Below, piece after piece: positions 24,484-34,232 of a stretch of 64,000 nt of DNA. Position 1 is the first letter of the stretch. Every line of letters starts with the position of its first letter. A model generated the notes under the pieces. That model had not been told where the DNA came from. It ran no database searches and worked only from the letters and a program-made list of their open reading frames with translations. The stretch lies in assembly GCA_038503075.1 (NCBI GenBank), contig JBCAML010000009.1, positions 372,001 through 436,000 on the forward strand, read 5' to 3'. The stretch comes from Gyromitra esculenta (lineage: Eukaryota > Ascomycota > Pezizomycetes > Pezizales > Discinaceae). The translations under genes and the position numbers were made by a program.

Positions 24484-24675
24484 CCTACAAATACAATTGT
24501 TGGTTACATCTCGTAATCCTTCGCTGTCGCCGTCTTTGGTCACCACGACTTAAACCACTTGTAGAGCCTGTAGAACCTTCGTACACTTTCTCATTGTTGG
24601 TTTCCCATTCAAGTAGCACTGCTCATCTCGAGGATACTCGAGAGCTTGACAGGAAATCCACTTCTTGAGACTCTA

Positions 24676-25335
24676 TCGTGAGTACAAACCTACGAAACTT
24701 TGCTTTTTTGGGAGCGCAATTTGGACCCAGAAACAATTTAGATTTACTATGTGAAATTGTCTTCTTAACAATAGGGAATCTCTTTCTAGAAATAATAAAA
24801 CTAGTTTGCGTTGAGTGTAGAGATAAAGGAAGCTGCTATGGCCCGCCTTCTGCTTGAAGTAGAAGAAAAAAAGAAGCTAACACTAGTATTGGGTGACTTC
24901 AGGCTTATGTCTTTAGCCAAAGACCGTTTAACATTGTGGATATCCTCCATGGCGACAAAATTTTGAACCAACACAATGAAAACTTTCAGCCACTCCATAG
25001 CAGTAATATAACTGTCGGTTTTAGAGGCAGGCTCACAAGAGGTTTTTCATCTTGGATTGCGAGACACTCGGTCGCTCCTCTTAGTATTCCAGTCACTGAA
25101 GTATTATCTTAATTTTGTTATAGACGATCGCAATTCTACTATTTATAAGGTACTGCATATGCGTGCAATATTCCATTATGTATACCCAACAGGAGATGCG
25201 AAAATTCGAAAATGTCTTGGCAATTTGGGCTTGGCGTAACCTATAAATTGGCTGCTTTTAGCACTACACCCTTCACCAAATAAACATAATGAATAGTGCC
25301 GCGAAAATGGACTCAACTACAAGATACAGTATTGA
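24676..25335. other. Unassigned sequence between transposons
   Basis: It continues the pre-insertion sequence of 17556-18592. Two small frames (24801-24998 minus, 25057-25239 plus) show no recognisable domain. It might be a remnant of an old gene or repeat, but nothing supports a call. Confidence 0.4.
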
Positions 25336-25745
25336 TTTCATGGATGGTTGTTTCATTTGTCGGATAGGTATCTGGATATTTGGTTGTTGTGTCCTATTGT
25401 TGTTCTCCGTGTTTCTTTAGGTTTCTGTTACTATGAGTCATGTTTTTGTCATTGAAAGAGTCGGAACGAGGTATATAAGCGAAAGGATTTCCCCTCTTGT
25501 TGTACTTTTCCTTCTTCTTTCCTTAAGCAACGTCTTCTATTGTACACTCACTGTATCTCACGAATACAACCTCGGATTACACCTTGTAATCTTTCGCTGT
25601 CGCCGTCTTCAAGTCACCATAACTTGAACCACTAGTAGAGCCTGTAGAATCTTCGTACACTCTCTTGTCGTTAGTTTCTCGTTCAAGTAGCACTGCTTAT
25701 CTCGGGGGATACCTGAGAGCTTGACGTGGATCTCACTCCTTGAGA
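25336..25745 (+). repeat. 5' LTR of A2, family A
   Basis: The 410-bp LTR starts TTTCATGGAT and ends CTCCTTGAGA. It is followed by TTATGTTGCTT (a one-base variant of the primer site) and by a gag start at 25804 (MSNPAPA). Its left flank is ATTGA, which does not match the flank of the presumed 3' LTR. Confidence 0.85.
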
Positions 25746-25803
25746 TTATGTTGCTTCCTAATCTACACCCTCTACCCCACCCCCCCCAACTAAAAAAGTC
25801 ACC

Positions 25804-25824
25804 ATGAGCAACCCTGCCCCTGCC
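25804..25824 (+). pseudogene. gag: First seven codons of A2 gag
   Basis: ATG and six codons of A-family Gag (MSNPAPA) are cut off by the B1 insertion. The rest of a plus-strand A gag resumes at 42081. Confidence 0.75.
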
Positions 25825-26652
25825 TTTCACGGATAGAATCGGGTTTTCATGGATGGTTGTTATGTTGATCGGCTAGGTACATGGGTACACGGTTGTTAGG
25901 TTTTGTTGTTGTTCTTTGTGTTTCTATGGGTTTTTTCGTTACAATGAGTCATGTCTTTGTCATCGAAAGAGTTGGAACGTGGTATATAAGCGAAGGGATT
26001 TCCCCTCATCTTGTACTTTTCCTTCTTTTCTCTTTAAGCAACGTCTTCTCTTGTACACTCACTGTATTTTACAAATACACCCTCAGATTACACCTCGTAA
26101 TCTTTTGCCGTCGCCGTCTTCAAGTTATTCTACTTGAACCACTTGTAGAGCCTGTAGAATCTTCGCGCACTCTCTTGTTGTTGGTTTCTCATCCAAGTAG
26201 CACTGCTCATCTCAGGGGATACCTGAGAGCTTGACGAGAACCTCGCTCCTTGAGACGGGTAATGGGTTAGGATGATTGTGGGTAGTTACGAAGGGTTTTC
26301 TTTGGATACAAGGGCTTTGTTGTTCGGCTATGTTTCGGTTGTTGTCAGATGGTTGCTTGTGTTACGAGAAAGCAGGGTATTTAAACGGAGGATTTTGGTC
26401 GTTTTTGTTCTCTTTTCCTTTCTTCGCCGACGTTCTCGTTTAGCTTCTCTTGTAATTGTCAATACTATCTCTGTTCTACCTCAGAACCCTCACTGTTGCT
26501 GTTTACTTCACTGCACTTATCTCGCCTTGAGATAGACCCCTCATAGAACTTGTAGAAACGCCGCACTCTTCGAACGTGTTGTTATCTCGCTTAAGTAGCA
26601 CTGCTCACCTTCAGGGATACTGATGGGCTTAATGAGGGACTCAACCATAAGA
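25825..26652 (+). repeat. 5' LTR of B1, split by a solo A LTR
   Basis: The two parts are 25825-25844 and 26261-26652. The LTR ends CCATAAGA, a mutated form of CCGTGAGA, and is followed directly by the primer site TTACGTTGCTT (26653-26663). Confidence 0.9.
25845..26255 (+). mobile_element. Solo LTR, family A, inside the B1 5' LTR
   Basis: This is a 411-bp LTR with perfect 5-bp duplication CGGGT at 25840-25844 and 26256-26260. It lies only 20 bp inside the host LTR. Its leader hairpins at 26086-26102 and 26211-26227 are among the best formed in the window. Confidence 0.95.
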
Positions 26653-26725
26653 TTACGTTGCTTCCAACATCTACACCTTCTACCACCCGACCCATATAAA
26701 GCATACCTACCCCCATCAACTCCGC

Positions 26726-28004
26726 CATGGAAGGAAGCCGCCGTCACGCCGCTTCCCACTAAGCTTAGCTAAGGCTTAGATGATCCCGCAGAGCTCTACA
26801 ACGAACTCAGGGACCTCAACCAAGCCCTGGAGGACCAAATCGATGCCCTCCAAGAAAACGAGCGAGAAACTGAGGTCAAACTCAACACAGCTCGCATTCA
26901 AACCGATAACGCCCTACGCCATGCTATGGAACAAGACCAACGAGTCACCGAGGCTGCAAGCCTAATCGTTCGGTTGCGACAAGAGCGAAACGAAGCTCGA
27001 GCCGTCACACATGTTCCTCCCGCTCCACCTAATCTTACTGCCACGCCACCTCCGCCGACAAATTCTCATCGATCAGAACGGATGCCAGATCCTGAGAAAT
27101 TTGATGGATCTCGAACCAAACTCCCTGGCTTTATCCTACAACTACGCTCCAAACTCACTGTCAACCGAGACCGCTTCGCCAACGAAACCACGATGATCCT
27201 CTACACTATCAATCGTCTAGAAGGAGCAGCGTTGGAACAAGTCCGGCATACTGTTCTCCCCTCAGGCCTCACCACCTGGACCAGCGCAGAGCAACTCATC
27301 GCCGCCCTGGAAACGGCCTTTACAGATCCAGACCCAACCAGCACCGCTCGACGGGAACTCCACCAACTCCGTCAAGGGAAGCGAGATTTTCGGCTTATCT
27401 AGCCGACTTTCGAAGGATCATGGGTCAGTTAAACTTCGACGAGAACTCAAAGATGGACGCCTTGGAACATGGCATGTCGGAAGAACTCAAAGAAGCAATG
27501 GTGTTCGCCCCCATCGCCCCTGCCACACTCCAAGAGATGATTCTCACCCTCACTCGGCTGGATAATCGTATCCGAGCCCGTAAGGCTGAAAAACGAGGGA
27601 ACGCTCGCGATGGTATGGGCCAATTTAGCGCTCCGGCCGCCTTCACTCCTACCTCCTCCTTTACACCAGGAGGACTAGCCCCCATGGATCTATCTTTCGA
27701 CCGCACTAGCAATACCTCCCGCCCACCTCAGGATCAACGATACACGATGGTTAATGGAAGAAGGAAGTTGTTGGAGGAAGAAAAACAGTGGCGCCGTTCC
27801 ACTGGAAAATGCATGTTTTGCACTGCCCCGGATCACTCTTACACCAATTGCCCCTCTGCTCCCAAAAAACCCACCATGAGGGGAGCACTCACCGCACCCC
27901 CCGCCCCGCGTACCCCCCCCGCCTCCTCCTTGCCGCCACCGTCACTTCTTCCACAATTTTTTGCATTAGAATCAGCAGACTCAACCAATGAGTCTTTAAA
28001 CTAG
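26726..28004 (+). pseudogene. gag: B1 gag (decayed)
   Basis: Family-B Gag, whose N-terminus is degenerate (stop codons near 26762-26775, about 20 codons lost compared with B2). The central core reads open in 26926-27402. A frameshift near 27395 follows, and the C-terminal part 27420-28004 is open. The zinc knuckle CMFCTAPDHSYTNC and the slippery heptamer (27995-28001, followed by TAG) are kept. Confidence 0.85.
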
Positions 28005-28772
28005 TAAAACCATGGTTGATCAGTGACCCCACCTTGGTTTCAAATTTCTTACCTTTATCTGCATTTTCGATTTCTAGGTTTTCGGTTTCTGGTATAAGTG
28101 TGGAGGATTAGTTGGATGGGGAACACTTTGTAGTTTCGTGCAATATTTCCCATAGCAATAAAATCATAAAAACACACGCTTTACTAGACACCGGAGCCTC
28201 TGGATTTGCATTTATCGATCAGAAGTTCGCGAGTCACCATTCTTTACCCCTTTCCCCGTTAAAAGTACCCCGCCAACTTGAAGTTATCGATGGTCGACCC
28301 ATCGCCTCCGGAGACATTACCCACATCGCTAACCTCAACCTATCCATCCAAAATCACAGAGAACAAGCCCCCTGCTTTGTGACCCAACTGGGCCACTACC
28401 CCCTAGTGCTAGGCATACCGTGGATGAAACATCACGATGTGCACCTCCATTTCGCTAATAAACGCATTGAGTTTAATTCTAAGCTCTGCACCACGCACTG
28501 TGCCCCTCACTCCCCCATCGTCATCTCCCCATCGATTCCCGCTCCCTCTAAAATAAATATGTCCTTTATTGGCGCGGCCAGCTTTAGGACCCTTACTAGG
28601 AAACGCAGCCACCAAGCCTACGCCATGTCCCTTTATGAGATAAACAAGCTCATAGACAATAAAACCACTAAAGAAGAATGGAAGTCTAGGATCCCCGCTA
28701 AGTATCATGACTTTTTGGACATGTTCGATAAAGCAAAAGCGCAAGGACTACCCCCACGCCGCCCCTACGATC
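28005..28772 (+). pseudogene. pol: B1 pol, protease part
   Basis: The segment holds the aspartic protease (LLDTGASGFAFID) and the linker to reverse transcriptase. It is open from about 28112 but is cut at the family motif RRPYD by the LTR at 28773. An in-frame stop lies in the region just upstream of 28112. Confidence 0.82.
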
Positions 28773-29181
28773 TCTCGAGGCGAGTTTATCTTCAAGCTCT
28801 CAGGTATCCCCCGAGATGAGCAGTGCTACTTGAAGGGAAAACTAAGCGACGAGAGTGTTTACGAGATTCCACAGGCTCTACGGAGTGTTCAAGTATAGAG
28901 GACTTGAGGACGGCGACAGCGTAAGGTTATGAGGTATAACCGAGGTTTGTATTGTAAAATACAAGAGTGTACAATAGAAGACGTTGCTTAAGGAAAGAAG
29001 AAGAAAAAGTACAACAAGAGGGGAAAACCCTTCGCTTATATACCACGTTCCAACTCTTTCGATGACAAAGACGTGACTTATTGTAAATAGGAAACCCAAA
29101 GAAATACAGAGAACAAACATCAAAACGCGGCAACCAAATACCCATGTCCCTGACTCGTCAACGAAACACCCATCCATGAAA
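28773..29181 (-). mobile_element. Solo LTR, family A, inside B1 pol
   Basis: This is a minus-oriented A LTR of about 409 bp, beginning TCTCGAGG on the plus strand and ending CCATGAAA. The flanks are degenerate copies of a duplication around ACGAC; the exact 5 bp cannot be fixed. Confidence 0.87.
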
Positions 29182-29705
29182 TCGACCACAAGATACAATT
29201 AATGGAAGGAAAGGACGCACCATTCGGGCCACTCTATGGAATGTCAAGGGAGGAGCTTATTGTCCTCAAGAAATATATAGAAGACAACCTAGAGAAGGGC
29301 TTTATTCGTGCCAGTTCCTCTCCCGCCGGCTCCCCTGTACTCTTTGTAAAACAGGCAGATGGCTCCCTCCGACTATGTGTCGACTACAGAGGCCTAAACG
29401 CTATTACAGTTAAGGATCGATATACTTCTCCCCTTATACGAGAAACCCTTGATAGATTAGCGAAAGCTCAATGGTATACCAAACTCGACCTCCGCGACGG
29501 TTATCATCAGATCGGAATCGCCGAAGGGGAGGAATGGAAAACCGCTTTTCGAACTGGCTATGGCCTCTACGAATACCAGGTCATGCCCTTAGGGCTGACC
29601 AATGCCCCTGGTACCTTCCAACGTTTCCTGAATGACTGCCTCACTGAATACATAGATGTCTTTTGTACTGCATACCTAGATGACATTCTCATCTACAGTG
29701 ATACC
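29182..29705 (+). pseudogene. pol: B1 pol, reverse transcriptase part
   Basis: This is an open 171-residue stretch of reverse transcriptase with [22 protein letters not shown] and the catalytic [10 protein letters not shown]. It is cut at YSDT by a B LTR. The downstream RNase H and most of integrase are absent from this copy. Confidence 0.85.
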
Positions 29706-30123
29706 TTTCACGGATGAAACTGGGTAATGGGTTAAGGAGAAGTCGTCGGTAGTAACGAAGGGTCGTCGGGATATAATGGCTTTGTTGTTCGGTTGTTTTT
29801 CGGTTATTGTTAGGGTGTTGTTTGTGTTACAGGAATGCTGGGTATTTAAGTGAAGGATTTTGGTCGTTCAGGTTTTCCTTTCTCTTCTTTCCTTAAGCAA
29901 TGTTCTCGTTTACCTTCTCTTGCAATTATCGAATACTATCTCGGTTCTACCTCAGAACCCTCGCTGTCGCTGTCCCCTTCGCTGCACTTATCTCGCCTTG
30001 AGATAGACCCCTCGTAGAACTTGTAGAAACACTGCACTCTTCGAACGTGTTAGTACCTCGCTTAAGTAGCACTGCTCACCCTCAGGGATACTGAAGGGCT
30101 TAACGAGGGACTGAACCGTGAGA
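29706..30123 (+). mobile_element. Family-B LTR at a truncated junction
   Basis: A complete 418-bp B LTR, TTTCACGGAT to ACCGTGAGA, abuts the A3-A4 tandem with a single G between (30124). Its expected right-hand duplication (ATACC or similar) is missing, so a deletion or recombination happened here after insertion. Confidence 0.82.
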
Positions 30124-30124
30124 G

Positions 30125-30534
30125 TCTCAAGGAGCGAGGTTTATCTTCAAGCTCTCAGGTATCCCCCGAGATGAGCAGAGCTACTTGAAGGTAAAACTAA
30201 GCGACAAGAGTATTCACGATGTTCCACAGGCTCTACGAAGTGTTTCAAGTATGTATGACTTGAAGGCGGCGACAGCGAAGGTTATGAGGTATAACCGAGG
30301 TTTGTATTGTAAAATACGAGAGTGTACTATAGAAGACGTTGCTTAAAGAAAGGAGAAGGAAAAGTACAACAAGAGGGGGAATCCCTTCGCTTATATACCA
30401 AGTTCCAACTCTTTCGATGACAAAGACATGACTCACTGTAGTAGAAAACCCATAGAAACGCAAGGAACAACAGCGAAACACGACAACCATATACTCATAC
30501 AATCAATCGGTCAACAAGACTTTTATCCATGAAA
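30125..30534 (-). repeat. 3' LTR of A3
   Basis: This is a 410-bp A LTR. A purine tract (sense GAGGGGGGGCTAC) lies between the pol stop and the LTR start. It differs visibly from the middle LTR, especially in the U3 part. Confidence 0.93.
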
Positions 30535-30545
30535 GTAGCCCCCCC

Positions 30546-33500
30546 TCATAGCCGTGAGCTCCTGCGAACCTTAACCACTTCCTCCCTTGGTTTTCTCGGA
30601 TAGCGTTGGTGAAAAGAATCTACTGCTTCCGTCTCTTCATGATACTCCGCGGGTTCCCAAGTGGGCAATGCATAACCCGTCCATTCGACTAGATATTGGA
30701 GCTTTCCTCGATGGAGGCGAGAGTCCAATATACCTTCGACAAGATATTCCTCATGGTCGTTTACCTTGACAGGTGGAGGCGGTGGAATAATTTGACCGGG
30801 GAGTGGATCAGTGGGGGCTGCTTTGATTAATGAAACGTGAAATACCGGATGGTATTTCATAGACAAGGGTAAGTCTATTTCATAGGCATGCGCAGAAATT
30901 ACTCGTTTCACGGGGAAGGGACCACTCCATTTCCAGTCTAATTTCCTTGAACTCCTAGTCGTCCTCATGTTCTTCATAGATATGAAGACGCGGTCATTGA
31001 CTTTGAAGGAAGGTGCGGGGGTACGGTGCCGGTTAGTACTGGTCTCGAAAATATCTTGTGCTGTCCTCATCTGAGCTCGGAGAAAGTCTCTAAGTTCTTC
31101 CATCTTAGAAGCGAAGAGGTCGGCGTCGAGGGCTTGCGGGGATCGGTCATTGGAGATAATTGAAGTATCGAAACGGGGATGATAGCCGTAGTTGGCGAAG
31201 AAGGGTGTGGCTTTGGTACTGGCTGACTCTTGGTTATTAGCAGCAAACTCAGCAATCGGTAACCACTTTGCCCAGTCGTCTTGTTGGTATGAAACATAAC
31301 AGCGAAGGTATTGTTCCATAACGGCATTAAGACGTTCGGTTTGACCATCTGTTTCCGGGTGGAAAGACGTCGACATGCGAGCAGAGATGTTTAGACGCTG
31401 GCAAAGGTACTTCCAGAACTTAGCAGTAAATTGCGTTCCTCTATCGGACGTGATATGGGAAGGTAGTCCGTGGAGTTTCCAGACGTTTTGGAGGTAGAGC
31501 TCTGCTGTTTGTTCGGCGTTAATGGTGGTATTGCAGGGGATCAGGTGTCGCATCTTTGATAGCCTATCTACCACGACCATTATTGCATCGAAACCGTTAG
31601 AGTCTGGGAGGCCCGTAACGAAGTCCATCGATAGTTCTTCCCAAGGGCGATTTGGGACTGGGAGGGGTTTGAGAACGCCATGAGTGCCAAGGGTATTAGG
31701 TTTTGCTCGTCGGCAGGTGTGGCAGTTTCGGGTGTATCGTCCGATATACTCTCTCATTTTAGGCCAATAAAAATGCCTGGAGATGAGTTCAAAGGACTTT
31801 TCACGTCCTGGGTGACCTGCAGAAGGGGCATCATGGTATCGTTTGAGAATAGACAATCGAAGAGGGTCATGATTAGGGACGTAGAACTTTTGACGGTATA
31901 GAAGATAGCCGTTTATTTCTGTACAGTCGCCGAGGGATATTTCCTTAGACTGTCGTTCACCATTCCTGAGCGCTAGGAGGATTTTTTGTGGGAAAGGGTC
32001 AGCGATATATCCATCATTCATCAGTATTTTAAGGGGGTCATCCAATTCAGCGGGTTCATTTGACAAAGAACCCGAAAACAAACTTAGCTTGGGGTCCAAA
32101 TTCTTCTCCTTCAAGACTACTTGGTGTTGGTGTTGTAGTCTTTCATCCCCTTCTTCAGGGAGATCTCCTGATCTCCGAGTCAGAGCATCCGGCTTTCCTC
32201 CTTGCACTCCTGGTCTGTACGTAATGACAAAGTCGAAACGTGAAAGGTATTCTGCCCATCTGACCTGTCTTCGATTTAATTGCTTGGTCGTCATGAAATA
32301 TTCCAAGTTTTTATGATCTGTAATAACAGAGATGGGGAGTTCAGATCCTTCAAGTTCAGGGCGCCATTCTTCAAAACATCGGATAATGGCTAGTAGCTCT
32401 TTATCATAGATCTCATAGTTACACTCAGCGGGTGAGTGTTTCTTAGAGAAAAATGCCACAGGGTGTAATACGCCGTTATCATCGAGTTGGGAGAGGACGC
32501 CGCCGGAGACGAAGTCAGATGCATCAGATTCAACGAAGATCTTCTTTCGGGGGTCGAAGTGGATAAGTACTGGTGCTTTGGTGAAAGCATCCTTAAGGGC
32601 TTCGAATGCGAGTTCAGCTTCGACCGTCCATTCAAAGATAATACCTTTTTTTGTGAAGGCAGTAAGGGGCGCAGCAAGACGAGAGAATCCTAGAATGAAT
32701 CTTCGATAGAAGTTTGCAAAACCTAGGAAAGCCTGAACATCTTTGACGCATTTGGGTCGGTTCCATTCTCGTACCGCTTTGAGTTTGTCCTCGTCCATTT
32801 TAATTCCTTCAGGAGTAAGGATTAGGCCGAGGTACTTTATCGACTGAACGTGGAATTCACATTTCTCTGGTTTGAGGAGGATATTGTTGGCTTTCAAGGC
32901 GTCAAGGACTTGTCGAACATGTACCTTGTGTTCGGCGAGAGTATCGCTGTATATAAGGATATCGTCGAGATAAGCCGTACAGAAAAGGTCTAAATATTCT
33001 CGGAGGGAGTCGTTGACGAAGCGTTGGAAGGTACCAGGGGCGTTAGTAAGGCCGAACGGCATTACCATATACTCGTATAGGCCATACCGCGTTCGGAAGG
33101 CTGTCTTCCACTCTTCCCCTTCAGCGATACGGATTTGATGAAAGCCGTCACGGAGATCAAGCTTTGAGTACCATTGAGCCTTCGCAAGACGGTCCAGGGT
33201 TTCCTTGACTAAGGGGGAAGTGTATCGGTCTTTGACTGTAAGAGCATTGAGGCCGCGATAGTCGACACAAAGACGAAGGGAACCATCGGGTTTGGCGGCG
33301 AAGAGGACTGGTGAGCCGGCAGAGGAAGAACTAGCGCGGATAAAGCCCTTCTCCAGATTATCCTCGATATATTTTTTCAGGACCAGTAATTCATCGCGGG
33401 ACATGCCATAGAGGGGTCCGAACGGTGGTTCTTTGCCCTCTTGCAAGACGATTTTGTGGTCGTAGGGTCGGCGGGGAGGGAGTCCTTGGGCTTTAGCTTT

Positions 33501-34232
33501 GTCAAACATGTCGAGGTAATCATGGTATTCAGCGGGTATCCTTTGTCTCCACTCTTCTGTAGTAGTCTTGCTATCAAGTACTCTATTGATTTCGTAGAGG
33601 GACATGGAATAAACCTGGATTCCTTTTTTTCTAGCGAGCATGCGGAAACTAGCGGCGCCGATAAAGGCAGCATTGAGCTTGGCTGGAGGAGGGATAGCGG
33701 TAGCCGAGACGACGGGTTGCTTTGGGGCGCAGTGGGTGGTGCAGAATTCAGAATTGAATTCAATGCTTTTATTTGCGAATTGTAGATGAACATCGTGGAG
33801 GTTCATCCAGGGAATGCCGAGTACTAGGGGGTAATGGCCTAGTTTAGTGACAAAGAAGGGAGCTTTCTCTGCATGTTGCTGGATAGATAGATTTAAATGG
33901 CAGAGGTTGGTGATGTCTCCCGAGGCAATTGTTCGACCGTCAATGACTTCTAATTGACGGGGGGTTTTAAGGGGAGATAAGGGCAAGGAATGGTGACGCA
34001 CGAAGTTTTCGTCAATGAAAGCGAACCCTGAGGCTCCGGTATCAAGAAGCGCGTGTGTTTTTATAATTTTATTTTGGTGGGAAAGGCTACAAGAGACTAC
34101 AAAATGCTCCCCGTCCAAATTATCCTCCACACACACATCCGATACCGAGAACCCAGAAATAGAGAACGCTGACAAAGGAAAAAACGGAACCAGAGCAGGG
34201 TCACAAGGCGACTCTGGTTGAACTAGTTTAAA
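30546..34232 (-). CDS. pol: A3 Pol polyprotein, reached by -1 frameshift
   Basis: Translation is expected to slip at 34226-34232 and read 19 codons before the first ATG at 34175, then 1,209 residues without interruption. Numbering from that Met, domains in order are as follows. The aspartic protease has DTGAS at 45-49. Reverse transcriptase has YLDD at 402-405. RNase H has Asp551, Glu593 and Asp620. The integrase zinc finger is His781, His787, Cys818 and Cys821, and the catalytic triad is Asp851, Asp911 and Glu947. A GPY/F-type module (KLDWKWSGPFPVKR) follows, then a C-terminal chromodomain containing YLVEWTGYALPTWEP, which in related elements steers integration to chromatin. It ends VRRSSRL and stops 11 bp before the LTR. 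The Gag-Pol fusion would be about 1,640 residues. All catalytic residues are present, so the enzyme is probably active. Confidence 0.95.
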   Translation of the reverse strand, partial: FKLVQPESPCDPALVPFFPLSAFSISGFSVSDVCVEDNLDGEHFVVSCSLSHQNKIIKTHALLDTGASGFAFIDENFVRHHSLPLSPLKTPRQLEVIDGRTIASGDITNLCHLNLSIQQHAEKAPFFVTKLGHYPLVLGIPWMNLHDVHLQFANKSIEFNSEFCTTHCAPKQPVVSATAIPPPAKLNAAFIGAASFRMLARKKGIQVYSMSLYEINRVLDSKTTTEEWRQRIPAEYHDYLDMFDKAKAQGLPPRRPYDHKIVLQEGKEPPFGPLYGMSRDELLVLKKYIEDNLEKGFIRASSSSAGSPVLFAAKPDGSLRLCVDYRGLNALTVKDRYTSPLVKETLDRLAKAQWYSKLDLRDGFHQIRIAEGEEWKTAFRTRYGLYEYMVMPFGLTNAPGTFQRFVNDSLREYLDLFCTAYLDDILIYSDTLAEHKVHVRQVLDALKANNILLKPEKCEFHVQSIKYLGLILTPEGIKMDEDKLKAVREWNRPKCVKDVQAFLGFANFYRRFILGFSRLAAPLTAFTKKGIIFEWTVEAELAFEALKDAFTKAPVLIHFDPRKKIFVESDASDFVSGGVLSQLDDNGVLHPVAFFSKKHSPAECNYEIYDKELLAIIRCFEEWRPELEGSELPISVITDHKNLEYFMTTKQLNRRQVRWAEYLSRFDFVITYRPGVQGGKPDALTRRSGDLPEEGDERLQHQHQVVLKEKNLDPKLSLFSGSLSNEPAELDDPLKILMNDGYIADPFPQKILLALRNGERQSKEISLGDCTEINGYLLYRQKFYVPNHDPLRLSILKRYHDAPSAGHPGREKSFELISRHFYWPKMREYIGRYTRNCHTCRRAKPNTLGTHGVLKPLPVPNRPWEELSMDFVTGLPDSNGFDAIMVVVDRLSKMRHLIPCNTTINAEQTAELYLQNVWKLHGLPSHITSDRGTQFTAKFWKYLCQRLNISARMSTSFHPETDGQTERLNAVMEQYLRCYVSYQQDDWAKWLPIAEFAANNQESASTKATPFFANYGYHPRFDTSIISNDRSPQALDADLFASKMEELRDFLRAQMRTAQDIFETSTNRHRTPAPSFKVNDRVFISMKNMRTTRSSRKLDWKWSGPFPVKRVISAHAYEIDLPLSMKYHPVFHVSLIKAAPTDPLPGQIIPPPPPVKVNDHEEYLVEGILDSRLHRGKLQYLVEWTGYALPTWEPAEYHEETEAVDSFHQRYPRKPREEVVKVRRSSRL
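34188..34232 (-). promoter_or_regulatory. A3 gag-pol -1 frameshift signal
   Basis: In gag frame the sequence reads T TTA AAC (34226-34232) immediately followed by the gag stop TAG. After a 6-base spacer (34220-34225) an 8-bp perfect stem, AACCAGAG/CTCTGGTT, lies at 34212-34219 and 34188-34195 with a 16-base loop containing GTGACCC. Pol is in the -1 frame. The heptamer is the classical X XXY YYZ type. Confidence 0.85.

Larger units (their letters stand above)
18598..24670 (+). mobile_element. Solo LTR, family A, split by element A1
   Basis: The two pieces 18598-18811 and 24489-24670 make one 396-bp plus-strand A LTR, starting TTTCATGGAT and ending CTTCTTGAGA. The outer duplication CTCTA is at 18593-18597 and 24671-24675. 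A1 entered it later and left its own duplication CCTAC at 18807-18811 and 24484-24488. Confidence 0.93.

Noticed and set aside
24801..24998. Small minus-strand frame between transposons
   Set aside because: 65 residues with no recognisable motif; insufficient to call a gene.
26086..26255. Hammerhead or other known self-cleaving ribozyme in the LTR leader
   Set aside because: I looked for the CTGATGA and GAAA core of hammerheads and saw none. The hairpin chain does not match any ribozyme core I know, so only an unnamed structure is claimed.
28112..28904. A single long protease gene running into the LTR
   Set aside because: The tail after about 28772 is LTR sequence in an unrelated frame; the protein part is truncated B1 Pol.
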